Below, one piece after another: positions 14,875 through 21,628 of a DNA stretch of 23,596 nucleotides. Source of the DNA: Bacteroides_E sp964522975. Its GTDB lineage: Bacteria; Bacteroidota; Bacteroidia; Bacteroidales; Bacteroidaceae. Each line of letters opens with the position of its first letter. Positions within the stretch are counted from its first letter, which is position 1. The position numbers were made by a program, and so were the translations under genes. Location: positions 1-23,596 of the forward strand of contig CAZFXK010000029.1 of the NCBI GenBank assembly GCA_964522975.1. Direction: 5' to 3'. The notes below the pieces were generated by a model, which was not told the DNA's origin, searched no databases, and saw only the letters and a program-made list of their open reading frames with translations.

Positions 14875-15613
14875 AATCTTCCCCATCTCCAAATAATATT
14901 TCCCCATATCCCCCATCAATTAATAATTCTTCGTATTTGCCATAAGTTATTTTATTTTTTTCTAATAATTCCTCTGCTAATTCTGCATAATTAGAATATA
15001 CAATAGTTCCTTCATCAAGTGTGTTTTTATATAATTTCGGATTATAGCCTAATTTAATAGCATTGCGAATAACACCAGTTCTCATTTGTTCCGCTTCATT
15101 ATCATTAATAACTCCCATTTTAGTTAATCTTAATAACATTAATGTATGGCTGACATTGAAATAGTTTTCTAAATAAATAACATCTCGCATATTAGGCTTT
15201 CTTGATATATCTTGTAATCTTAAATTTAGATAATAGCGTAAGGCATCGTCTGGTAATAAAAAGTATGAAGCAAAGCTATTAGCTTCTAATTCTACCTCGT
15301 AATCATCATCGTACTTATTTATCGTGCAAAGCCTGCCAGTCATACCTTGATTATATTTAAGGTGATAATATTCGTGGGCAGCTGTAAAATATTGATGTCC
15401 TAGACTACGGGCAGAATTAATTACAATTAAACCACTATCCCCTTTACGCATAAAAAGACCAGATATATTACCCGTAAAAGGTGTGCTTATAAGTGCTATG
15501 TTTTCCCTGTCTTTTAATATTTTAAAAATATCAATACTATCTAAATAACCTATACCTAGTTCATTTCTAGCTTCAATAGCTTTTATACGGGCTCTTTCTT
15601 CATAGCTTGCCAT
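14846..15613 (-). CDS. ImmA/IrrE-type zinc metalloprotease
   Basis: This 255-aa protein carries the HEXXH zinc motif in FTAAHEYYHLKYN (HEYYH, 80-84) and the downstream ELEANSFASYFLLP, whose Glu110 is the likely third ligand. This is the signature of the ImmA/IrrE (DUF955, COG2856) family, whose members cleave or inactivate a partner XRE repressor. The N-terminal helix (YEERARIKAIEARNELG) is typical of members paired with a separate XRE protein. The C-terminal 100 residues are less conserved and acidic (GEILFGDGEDYGD). It lies 14 bp after the XRE gene and overlaps the PIN gene. As in ICEBs1, it could derepress element genes after DNA damage; alternatively it is part of a toxin-antitoxin unit. 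Confidence 0.9.
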   Translation of the reverse strand: MASYEERARIKAIEARNELGIGYLDSIDIFKILKDRENIALISTPFTGNISGLFMRKGDSGLIVINSARSLGHQYFTAAHEYYHLKYNQGMTGRLCTINKYDDDYEVELEANSFASYFLLPDDALRYYLNLRLQDISRKPNMRDVIYLENYFNVSHTLMLLRLTKMGVINDNEAEQMRTGVIRNAIKLGYNPKLYKNTLDEGTIVYSNYAELAEELLEKNKITYGKYEELLIDGGYGEILFGDGEDYGDTNTNNI

Positions 15614-15627
15614 ATCTTTTCACCTTC

Positions 15628-15966
15628 TTATTTAAAATTTCTTAAAAATTCTAAGTTATTTAAAAAGTCCTTAGCCCATACAATAGTTTGTAAGTCCTCA
15701 TCAGCAAGTTCTTCGGCTCGAAATGCTAATTGAATATCTGGTTCTTTAACTGCAATATCCGAAACAAAATAACTTAATTCATAACTATATAGATTAGCCA
15801 ACTTTTCTAATAAGCTTAAGTTAATTTCCCTTTTACCATTTTCATAGTAAGATAATTGAACTTGGTTAATATCTAATATTTCTGCAACTTGCTCCTGAGT
15901 AAGTCCTGATTTTTTCCTAGCATCCTGAAGTTTTCTTCCTATATTAGCTAAATCTAATGTTGCCAT
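15628..15966 (-). CDS. XRE-family HTH repressor
   Basis: This 112-aa protein has an N-terminal HTH of the Cro/C1 type: IGRKLQDARKKSGLTQEQVA, EILDINQVQLSYYENGKREI, SLLEKLANLYSYELSYF (residues about 8-70). A short C-terminal region (about 75-112; LAFRAEELADEDLQTIVWAK) resembles those of XRE partners of ImmA proteases. AGGGGG precedes ATG 15966. It is the first gene of the XRE-ImmA-PIN operon. An imperfect palindrome overlaps the promoter, which fits autorepression. It probably represses this operon and is relieved by the protease encoded next to it. Confidence 0.9.
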   Translation of the reverse strand: MATLDLANIGRKLQDARKKSGLTQEQVAEILDINQVQLSYYENGKREINLSLLEKLANLYSYELSYFVSDIAVKEPDIQLAFRAEELADEDLQTIVWAKDFLNNLEFLRNFK

Positions 15967-15983
15967 AATATAACCCCCTAACT

Positions 15984-16004
15984 TAACTGTGTAGTTATAT
16001 TATA
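15984..16004 (-). promoter_or_regulatory. Promoter -10 and candidate operator of the XRE operon
   Basis: TATAAT on the minus strand (16004-15999) is followed directly by TAACT-GTGT-AGTTA (15984-15997), an inverted repeat with 5-bp arms that would lie at the transcription start. The -35 (TTATAA at 17-nt spacing) is poor. Repressor binding here would block the promoter. Confidence 0.4.
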
Positions 16005-16065
16005 TCACGTCTGTTTGTTTATTATAACAATTGCAACAAACTATTTTAAAATATTTCACAAATAA

Positions 16066-16113
16066 AAGCCCTCCTTTATTTAATTATTAGAAAATAACTG
16101 CATAAAAAAGCCC
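16066..16113 (-). repeat. Leader block B, duplicated from 12994-13042
   Basis: This block carries the same AAAGGAGGGCTT ribosome-binding-site segment as the surface-protein leader, again directly after a terminator T-run. No substantial gene follows: a GTG ten bases later opens a frame of only about 20 codons that runs into the XRE promoter. It looks like a leader that lost its gene. Confidence 0.6.
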
Positions 16114-16136
16114 CTGTTTTTTTAAACAGGAGCCCT
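16104..16136 (-). terminator. Terminator after the small gene at 16149
   Basis: On the minus strand, GGCTCCTGTTT-AAAAAA-ACAGGGGC is followed by TTTTTT. It starts about 12 bp past the stop at 16149 and isolates the XRE operon from the upstream genes. Confidence 0.85.
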
Positions 16137-16148
16137 TAGATACTATAT

Positions 16149-16293
16149 TTAATTTGTGTCATGCTTTTTAAGTTCTTCTTCAAGAGTAATCTCTTGCCCA
16201 ATTGAGGCACCTGTATCTATCTCCTTATGCAGGTTTTCCCCAGTAATATCGTTTAACATTTTCATCTAAAGAAAATTCCTTTTTCTTAATCAC
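16149..16293 (-). pseudogene. Small 47-aa gene, apparently frameshifted
   Basis: Two overlapping minus-strand frames fit together. The first starts at GTG 16293 behind AGGGAAAG and reads MIKKKEFSLDENVKRYYWGK before stopping at 16225. The second (open from ATG 16265 to the stop at 16149) reads EIDTGASIGQEITLEEELKK near its end. Removing one base in the TTTTCCCC tract (16234-16241, plus strand) joins them into one smooth 47-aa hydrophilic protein. I therefore read it as one small gene with a one-base insertion, either real or a homopolymer sequencing error. The alternative is an intact 38-aa gene from ATG 16265, whose ribosome binding site (AAAGG) is about 12 bp away. No family is recognised. 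Confidence 0.5.
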
Positions 16294-16349
16294 AATCTTT
16301 CCCTACCCCCCCTTACTGACGGCATATCAGATGCTATTTCACCTTTGTT

Positions 16350-16820
16350 TTACTCCAAAAAAAATCCTAGATTTTGTATCAATACTGATATTCGAATAGT
16401 TAGTAATATAAAAACAGGACATAACACACCCATTCCTGCCAAAATCATCATTCCCCCGCCGCCTTGATAGTCAATTAAATTAGCTATTGCATTTAAAATT
16501 GCCAACAACATCACTATCCAAACAATTATTGATAAAGGAATAAAAAACAACTTATTGCTATGTATAAAGTAATAATTATAAATATATATCAAGATACAAC
16601 AAATTGCTGCTATAATATCAATAATATAGCGAAAAATATCCCCGTACTTGAAAAGTATTTCATCAAATAAATTAGAAAGGCTTTTTTTATGTTTGTTAAA
16701 AAGTGTTTTTATTTGTTGAGTATTATTAATGCTATTATCATTAGAATAGGTTCTAAAAGAACTTTTTTCTTCTTTATAGGATTCCTCATTAGTATTTCCT
16801 TTATGATTTATCTCGCTCAC
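16350..16820 (-). CDS. Hypothetical four-TM membrane protein, 156 aa
   Basis: The start is GTG 16820, behind AAGGGTGGTGGGC. The first 55 residues are polar and Ser/Asn/Lys/Glu-rich (KGNTNEESYKEEKSSFRTYS), then three or four hydrophobic segments follow: IIDIIAAICCILIYIYNYYF (about 66-85), FFIPLSIIVWIVMLLAILNA (about 92-111) and MMILAGMGVLCPVFILLTIR (about 124-143). A GGGG turn precedes the last. It ends 56 bp before the start of the small gene at 16293. The family is not recognised. Its first 18 bp overlap the start of an opposite-strand membrane-protein gene. Confidence 0.55.
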   Translation of the reverse strand: MSEINHKGNTNEESYKEEKSSFRTYSNDNSINNTQQIKTLFNKHKKSLSNLFDEILFKYGDIFRYIIDIIAAICCILIYIYNYYFIHSNKLFFIPLSIIVWIVMLLAILNAIANLIDYQGGGGMMILAGMGVLCPVFILLTIRISVLIQNLGFFLE

Positions 16821-17351
16821 TTGCCCACCACCCTTGTATCAATTGTTATAACACTATTCATCATCCTTGTTTGTTTATTTTTGGTAATTACTCTGTTAAT
16901 GATCTTTATAATGGTAATAATCGCCCATACAATTCTCAAAATTTTTGATTACAAAGGAAAAAATTATTTAGATAAAGTAAAATTAATACCTTCAACTGGT
17001 TCTACATTGCTTAAAGTAAGTAAATTAATTGGTGCGAAAAATATCATGAAGCAGGAAATATTAACTCTAATAGCAGATTTACCAGTTTATGAAATCCACC
17101 TCAGGAGCAACTATTCCAAAATCGGATTGATAACCACTAATGACATTGTTAATATAGCCAATCAACTTGAGGAAAATTATAGCAATACTATTTTTTATAC
17201 GTTCACGACTATTAACCTTAAAAAAATATTAAATTCATCAAATGCTCAACATGCTATACTTTTAGATACACCTACAAAAATTAATCCCAATGAGGCAAAA
17301 AGAACAAAAAAACGCCCCTCTAATTACTACTTCTATATCTTAAAATTCTAA
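16803..17351 (+). CDS. Hypothetical membrane protein on the plus strand, 182 aa
   Basis: This is the only sizeable plus-strand gene here. Two close hydrophobic stretches (about residues 9-30 and 31-46: LVSIVITLFIILVCLFLVIT, MIFIMVIIAHTILKIF) precede a soluble domain of about 130 residues with normal globular composition (LPVYEIHLRSNYSKIGLITT, QLEENYSNTIFYTFTTINLK, AQHAILLDTPTKIN). The frame is open from ATG 16689, which has GAAAGG upstream. However, those first 38 residues are the Phe/Ile-rich mirror image of the polar N-terminus of the opposite gene, so I prefer ATG 16803. The 3' end overlaps the TadG-like gene end by 12 bp. No family is recognised. Confidence 0.5.
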   Translation: MIYLAHLPTTLVSIVITLFIILVCLFLVITLLMIFIMVIIAHTILKIFDYKGKNYLDKVKLIPSTGSTLLKVSKLIGAKNIMKQEILTLIADLPVYEIHLRSNYSKIGLITTNDIVNIANQLEENYSNTIFYTFTTINLKKILNSSNAQHAILLDTPTKINPNEAKRTKKRPSNYYFYILKF

Positions 17352-17876
17352 ATCATTCCCTACCTCCACCGTCTCTGGTTTAACAGTTGAATGAACATAC
17401 AAATCGGTATATTCACCTAATCCAGTAGTAAATCTTGCAAAAGGTGAAAGCCTTATAGGTACTTTTATTATTCCAGTACAAGCTACTGCATCTACATTTT
17501 CAGAATAGCTACCATATGTATAATAATAAGGTGGGTTGTTGACTACCTGAAAAAAGGACACCTCAACTTTCCCCTCTGCGACTGAACTAGGGTATGGCCT
17601 ATAGTTTTCGTCAAGTCTTAGGTTATCTCTTAATACTGCGTCAAATTTAACCCTTGCATCAGTTTCCACTATAATTAACTTAGAATCTTCTGGATCTAAA
17701 AAAGCTTCCATATCTATTTGGGCACTAGCAGCTCTTAATGCTAAGTTCAGACTATGGCGGGAATGAACTTTAATAGCTTGCATTCTAGCTACATCTATTC
17801 CTAAAACTAAAAGTACTAGGAGGAGAATAATTAAAAATAAGGCTAATATAGATACATAGCCTTTTTCATTTTTCAT
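17340..17876 (-). CDS. TadG-like minor pilin/assembly protein
   Basis: This 178-aa protein has a short leader MKNEKG followed by the hydrophobic segment YVSILALFLIILLLVLLVLG, matching the N-terminal Tad (TadE/TadG-like) prepilin segment. Unlike the Flp and TadE proteins of this operon, it has Leu rather than Glu at +5, so it may be inserted without methylation or processing. After IDVARMQAIKVHSRHSLNLALRAA, typical of the family, comes an extracellular region (about 55-178) of about 120 residues. It is the last gene of the pilus operon, 15 bp after TadE, with GGAGGG overlapping the TadE stop. It probably stabilises or caps the pilus assembly platform. Confidence 0.75.
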   Translation of the reverse strand: MKNEKGYVSILALFLIILLLVLLVLGIDVARMQAIKVHSRHSLNLALRAASAQIDMEAFLDPEDSKLIIVETDARVKFDAVLRDNLRLDENYRPYPSSVAEGKVEVSFFQVVNNPPYYYTYGSYSENVDAVACTGIIKVPIRLSPFARFTTGLGEYTDLYVHSTVKPETVEVGNDLEF

Positions 17877-17891
17877 ATTAACTAATCCCTC

Positions 17892-18371
17892 CTACGGTTC
17901 AAAATATACTTCACTCATAGCTGAAGCTCTGCCTTTTAGATTAAGCTTTTCTTCTTCTATTAACCAACCTGCTAAAGCATCCATATAAAATAGCTTAAAC
18001 TTAATAGGATAACAAATACCTACAGTAATTAATTCCCCACGCTGGAAACTTTGATTTTCAGCAGGACCCCATATTACAATATTTGCAGGATCAATATAAA
18101 AACTATTACTTCTTAGTATTCCTGACTCTGCTCCTTGACTAGTAAATCCTTTTAAATAATCTCCCCCTCTACTTGCAATCTCATTATCAAAAGAACCATT
18201 TCTAGCTGCCTCAATCGCCATGGATGAAGCAGTATAATTAATAGTCGAGAAATCATACATAATAAAGCCACTTTCAAAGGCAAAAGTAACAATCATTAAT
18301 ATAAGTGGTAATATAAATAATAATTCTATAAAGCCCATTCCCTTCTCATTTTTAAGATACTTAAATATAAT
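17892..18371 (-). CDS. tadE: TadE-like pseudopilin, probable AUU start
   Basis: The first ATG (18338) would encode MGFIELLFILPLILM, which is already the mature part of a pseudopilin. In the same frame upstream lie 11 codons ending in KYLKNEKG, giving the leader KYLKNEKG|MGFIE with Gly at -1 and Glu at +5, exactly the prepilin peptidase site seen in the two Flp genes. The only start-like codon there is ATT 18371, with AAGGGAG six bases upstream, while ATG 18338 has its purine stretch directly adjacent with no spacing. I therefore extend the gene to ATT (159 aa). The rest shows the TadE N-helix and family-typical 'TINYTASSMAIEAARNGS', then a periplasm-facing domain. It is a minor pilin needed for Flp pilus assembly. 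Confidence 0.75.
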   Translation of the reverse strand: MIFKYLKNEKGMGFIELLFILPLILMIVTFAFESGFIMYDFSTINYTASSMAIEAARNGSFDNEIASRGGDYLKGFTSQGAESGILRSNSFYIDPANIVIWGPAENQSFQRGELITVGICYPIKFKLFYMDALAGWLIEEEKLNLKGRASAMSEVYFEP

Positions 18372-18396
18372 TTCTCACTCCCTTCAAAATACTCAT

Positions 18397-18431
18397 AAAA
18401 AAGGGCTAACGCCTAAAACGCCAGCCCCTTT
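18397..18431 (-). terminator. Intra-operon terminator after the Flp genes
   Basis: On the minus strand, GGGGCTGGCG-TTTTAGG-CGTTAGCCC is followed by TTTTTT. It lies between the second Flp gene and tadE, so read-through would set lower expression of TadE and TadG-like than of the pilins. Confidence 0.8.
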
Positions 18432-18438
18432 GCTTGAT

Positions 18439-18612
18439 TTAGGGAGTCCCGATTTGACTAACCCTATCTATCATATTAGAAAATATATCACTAATTACAC
18501 TAGATAAGTCCATTACTGGAACAGCTATAACAAGTACGACTAGAAGTATTAATAATAATACCTCTATAAACCCCAAGCCCCTATTATTACTTAATATTTT
18601 AATAAACTTCAT
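18439..18612 (-). CDS. flp: Second Flp-type prepilin, 57 aa
   Basis: A short gene starts at ATG 18612, with AGAAGGGG upstream. The leader MKFIKILSNNRG ends in Gly, and the mature part begins LGFIEVLLLILLVVLVIAVP: Glu at +5 followed by an unbroken hydrophobic helix, the type IVb (Flp) pilin signature. A short polar tail (MDLSSVISDIFSNMIDRVSQ) ends the protein. It directly follows the other Flp gene (27 bp apart) and precedes a strong terminator. The processed form would be 45 residues. It may be the main pilin, a second subunit of a mixed fibre, or a minor initiator. Confidence 0.8.
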   Translation of the reverse strand: MKFIKILSNNRGLGFIEVLLLILLVVLVIAVPVMDLSSVISDIFSNMIDRVSQIGTP

Positions 18613-18638
18613 ATTTAAAACCCCTTCTAAGGTTTTCT

Positions 18639-18824
18639 TTAAAGACTAGGAACTGAAATATTTGATAAAACAGCAGTTAATTCTGTATATTTGCCACTTA
18701 CTGCAACTGCTAAAGCAACACCAGCTGCTGCTAAAACAAGTACTATTAAGATAATCCAAACTCCGTTTTCAAGAAACACATTCCCCTTTTCGTTACCCAA
18801 AATTCTTTTTGCTTTTTTAAGCAT
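18639..18824 (-). CDS. flp: Flp-type prepilin, 61 aa
   Basis: This 61-aa protein has the leader MLKKAKRILGNEKG and the mature N-terminus NVFLENGVWIILIVLVLAAA, with Gly at -1 and Glu at +5, the cleavage and methylation pattern read by the CpaA peptidase of this operon. A single hydrophobic helix (about 20-45) is followed by a short polar tail (KYTELTAVLSNISVPSL). TAGGAGG before the ATG overlaps the TadC stop codon. The Flp family usually has Tyr at +6 (EY); Asn replaces it here, a moderate departure. It is the structural or co-structural subunit of the Tad pilus. Confidence 0.85.
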   Translation of the reverse strand: MLKKAKRILGNEKGNVFLENGVWIILIVLVLAAAGVALAVAVSGKYTELTAVLSNISVPSL

Positions 18825-18836
18825 TTAACATTCCTC

Positions 18837-19607
18837 CTAAAAAGTATTTAATTTAGTTATGATATTTGAGTACATAGGCAAAACAAATAAAAGAATTAAA
18901 CATAACATCATAATCCCCGAAATAATAACCATAGTTGCTGGCCGAGATTTTATTTTTCTTTTTACTTCATTTACCCTACTTTCATAAGTACGAGATGAAA
19001 AAGTGTCTAATATACTATCTACATCAGCCCCCGAAGCAATACCATACTGCAAAACTGATACGAAGTTTGATATAGGTAAATAATTGCACCTGTTTGCGAA
19101 GTTGTTTAAGGCTATTGACATAGGGTAAATACTCATCTCAATACCTAATCTACTCAGTTGTTTATGAAGTTCACCAGTAGTTGGCTCTCTAACAATTCCT
19201 AAAGCATTTTGTAAATCGCTAGCTTTAGAAAATACTTGTACCAAGGTAACCATACCAGGAAACTCCCGACTAAGTTCTTCTATCCTTTGCTTTTCTTTTT
19301 TGGCCAAATAATAATCTGGAATTATTTGCGAAAGTAGGGCAATTAATAATCCGAGAAAAGACCAAAAAACGCCCAACGATAACCACAAAAGAATAGTAAG
19401 CCCTATCCCCAAAATAAACCCACCTAAACGAATACCAGCGATTATATTAGGTGAGACATTTAAGTCTAGTATTTTTACATGTTCAGCATATTTAGTTGTC
19501 CAATTCGTTGGTGCCCTATTACCGATTGACAAAACTATATCCCTAGGATAAAGCCAAGCAAAAACAGCACCTGCTACTAATATAGTAGGGAGTAATGCGA
19601 AAATCAT
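18837..19607 (-). CDS. tadC: TadC inner-membrane platform protein
   Basis: This 256-aa protein has a T2SSF (type II secretion F) domain at about 120-215 (FPGMVTLVQVFSKASDLQNA ... YGIASGADVDSILDTFSSRT). It is preceded by an N-terminal membrane segment (5-22) and a hydrophobic pair (about 60-95), and closed by another (about 222-246, ATMVIISGIMMLCLILLFVL). With TadB it forms the membrane platform that couples the CpaF ATPase to pilin polymerisation. The start codon overlaps the TadB stop (ATGA), so the two are made together. Length and topology match Gram-positive TadC proteins. Confidence 0.88.
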   Translation of the reverse strand: MIFALLPTILVAGAVFAWLYPRDIVLSIGNRAPTNWTTKYAEHVKILDLNVSPNIIAGIRLGGFILGIGLTILLWLSLGVFWSFLGLLIALLSQIIPDYYLAKKEKQRIEELSREFPGMVTLVQVFSKASDLQNALGIVREPTTGELHKQLSRLGIEMSIYPMSIALNNFANRCNYLPISNFVSVLQYGIASGADVDSILDTFSSRTYESRVNEVKRKIKSRPATMVIISGIMMLCLILLFVLPMYSNIITKLNTF

Positions 19608-20401
19608 AATTCATTTATCACCTCCTGATTAGTAGCAAAACTCCATGCGTAATACATAATTAAAAGTAAAAGTATAATTATACCCTTACCTATCAAGCTA
19701 GTAGTAAGCACCTCCCTCACGTCTGGAACGAGCATTAATAAGATAGTAACTATAGGTAATGCTAAAAAGAATATTTTTAATTGAATGCTTTGCCCCCAAG
19801 CTTCATTTTTTAACTCATCTCTTAAAGTAATGCGTTCGGCAATTTTATTAGATACATCTTCTATAACTTGTGCCGTATCAGTACCATATCTTTCTGATAG
19901 AATAACGGCATTAACGAATATGTTAATATCTTTGTTATTTACCCTATCAGCAAGGTTTTGTATTGCTTTTAAGGGAGCAATATTAGCATTAAATTCAATA
20001 ACAGTTAATCTTAATTCATCTGCTAAAGGTGGCTGAATACAATCTGCCGTTTCCTTTAAAGCAGCCATTATATCACCAGTATTTTCATAAAAACTTGCAA
20101 TGAGCTGCAGGGCTACTTCAGCTTGACTTTCAATTACACGGTTACGCTCTTGCTCTTTTAGCTCTTCCCTTTTCCTAATAATAAGGAAAAATAAAATTGC
20201 TGAAATTATCCCTGCAATCGAATTTCTAAAAACTACATGGAATAAGAAAAAAAAGCCTGTAGCGATTAAAAAATGCAAAAGCTTTTTCTTTTCCTCCTTA
20301 TATTCTTCTAAAAATATACGGATATCTTCCTGCCATCTGTAAATTAACCACCCTAGAATTAAACTAGAAGTAGCTACACCTGCTATAATAGGTTCAAACA
20401 A
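19604..20401 (-). CDS. tadB: TadB inner-membrane platform protein
   Basis: This 265-aa protein has an N-terminal membrane segment (about 4-20), a hydrophobic pair (about 42-76), a T2SSF domain (about 95-200, with ALQLIASFYENTGDIMAALK, and ILSERYGTDTAQVIEDVSNK) and two C-terminal membrane segments (about 207-226 and 237-255). AAGGAGGAGG lies at the end of cpaF, whose stop is 6 bp before this start. It pairs with TadC as the polytopic core of the pilus machine. No odd features. Confidence 0.88.
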   Translation of the reverse strand: MFEPIIAGVATSSLILGWLIYRWQEDIRIFLEEYKEEKKKLLHFLIATGFFFLFHVVFRNSIAGIISAILFFLIIRKREELKEQERNRVIESQAEVALQLIASFYENTGDIMAALKETADCIQPPLADELRLTVIEFNANIAPLKAIQNLADRVNNKDINIFVNAVILSERYGTDTAQVIEDVSNKIAERITLRDELKNEAWGQSIQLKIFFLALPIVTILLMLVPDVREVLTTSLIGKGIIILLLLIMYYAWSFATNQEVINEL

Positions 20402-20407
20402 TAATAT

Positions 20408-21628
20408 CTACCTCCTCCTTAATGAAGGAATATTGGGAATATCATCCATTATATTATCTTCAATCCTGTCTATTAATTCAGATGATAGACTACCTACCTG
20501 CTGATGAATACCATCCCTTTTCCTAAATGTATAAATATCTTGAAAGACTGGCATTCCATCATTACTTTCTACTTGACATATATTTACGATGTGATGTGAA
20601 CCATCAGGATATCTTTTTATAAAAACTAAAAGGTCTATAGTTTCAGCTATCATAGCTTTTAATTCTTCAGGTGCAACTATATCTGCTTGAGCCATAGCCC
20701 TTACCATCCTATTAATAGCTGCCATTTTATAATTAAAGTTAGTATGTACACTTGTGAATGCTCCTTCATGACCAGTACCAGCAGCCTGTAGAAATTCAAA
20801 GGCTTCTGCACCTAGCATTTCTCCTAAAATAATGCGGTCAGGTCGCATATGTAAAACAGCTAACATTAAATCATACATACTTGCTTTAGTAGATTTTTCT
20901 AGGGAAATACAATGAGGATGTTTTAATTTTAATTCCCTAGTTTCTTCTAAAGTAATAATCCTCTCATTTTTAGGAATAAAATCAGCTAACCAGCGAATAA
21001 AAGTACTTTTACCTGTTCGAGTACCACCACATACAACAATATTTAACTTTCCCCTAACTATTGTTTCAAAAAATGTAACCATTTCTTCATTTAAAAAATT
21101 GGCAGCTAGTAGTTCTTCGGTCGGAAATATATGCTGGGGAAACCTTCTAATAGTAATTGTTGGATGTTCTGATGCTGGTGAAAAAGTAATCGTAACTCTA
21201 CTTCCATCTGGTAATCTAGCTGTAACTAAAGGCTCAGAAAAATTAATCCTTCTTCCACACCGTTGTACAATACGATAACTTAAATCTATTAATTCTTGTT
21301 CATTTTCATAAGCTAAATCAGTTTTAGTTATAATTCCTCTGCGGTCAATATAAATATCATTAGGGCTATTAATCATAATTTCCGATATAGTAGAATCTTT
21401 AAGCAGTTCATCTATTACCCCTAAACCAATTATTTCCGCAATTATATAATCTTCTTCAACTTCACATTTAACCACTTCTTGATTAATAATTTCTCGACGT
21501 ATTAAGGTGGCCGTTTCGTTATATAAGTTTTCGTCCATAGAATTATTAAGTTTTAAAAAAACATTTCCATGTTTTTTTATTATCTCTTGCCTAATATTCT
21601 CAATAATTTCTTTTTCTACAGCACTCAT
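20408..21628 (-). CDS. cpaF: CpaF/TadA secretion ATPase
   Basis: This 406-aa protein is the hexameric ATPase that powers Tad pilus assembly from the cytoplasm. The N-terminal domain has the family motif TISEIMINSPNDIYIDRRG (about 80-98). The RecA-like domain shows Walker A GGTRTGKST (201-209), the Asp-box region ITLEETRELKL, the Walker B-like RPDRIILGEMLGAEAFEFLQ (about 262-281), and GTGHEGAFTSVHTN with the family His. Walker A has Arg-Thr where the usual form is Gly-Ser (GGTGSGKT); the Lys and Ser/Thr that bind nucleotide are intact, so activity is expected. The start directly abuts the SAF-protein stop (TAGATG). Confidence 0.93.
   Translation of the reverse strand: MSAVEKEIIENIRQEIIKKHGNVFLKLNNSMDENLYNETATLIRREIINQEVVKCEVEEDYIIAEIIGLGVIDELLKDSTISEIMINSPNDIYIDRRGIITKTDLAYENEQELIDLSYRIVQRCGRRINFSEPLVTARLPDGSRVTITFSPASEHPTITIRRFPQHIFPTEELLAANFLNEEMVTFFETIVRGKLNIVVCGGTRTGKSTFIRWLADFIPKNERIITLEETRELKLKHPHCISLEKSTKASMYDLMLAVLHMRPDRIILGEMLGAEAFEFLQAAGTGHEGAFTSVHTNFNYKMAAINRMVRAMAQADIVAPEELKAMIAETIDLLVFIKRYPDGSHHIVNICQVESNDGMPVFQDIYTFRKRDGIHQQVGSLSSELIDRIEDNIMDDIPNIPSLRRR

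Noticed and set aside
16225..16265. Programmed -1 frameshifting at GGGAAAA
   Set aside because: The heptamer is present in the first frame, but a -1 slip leads to a frame that stops after five codons; joining the two real-looking frames needs a +1 shift or a one-base indel.
16689..16802. N-terminal extension of the plus-strand membrane protein
   Set aside because: The Phe/Ile-rich sequence is the typical antisense image of the polar Lys/Asn/Ser-rich N-terminus of the opposite gene; GAAAGG upstream keeps it possible but second choice.
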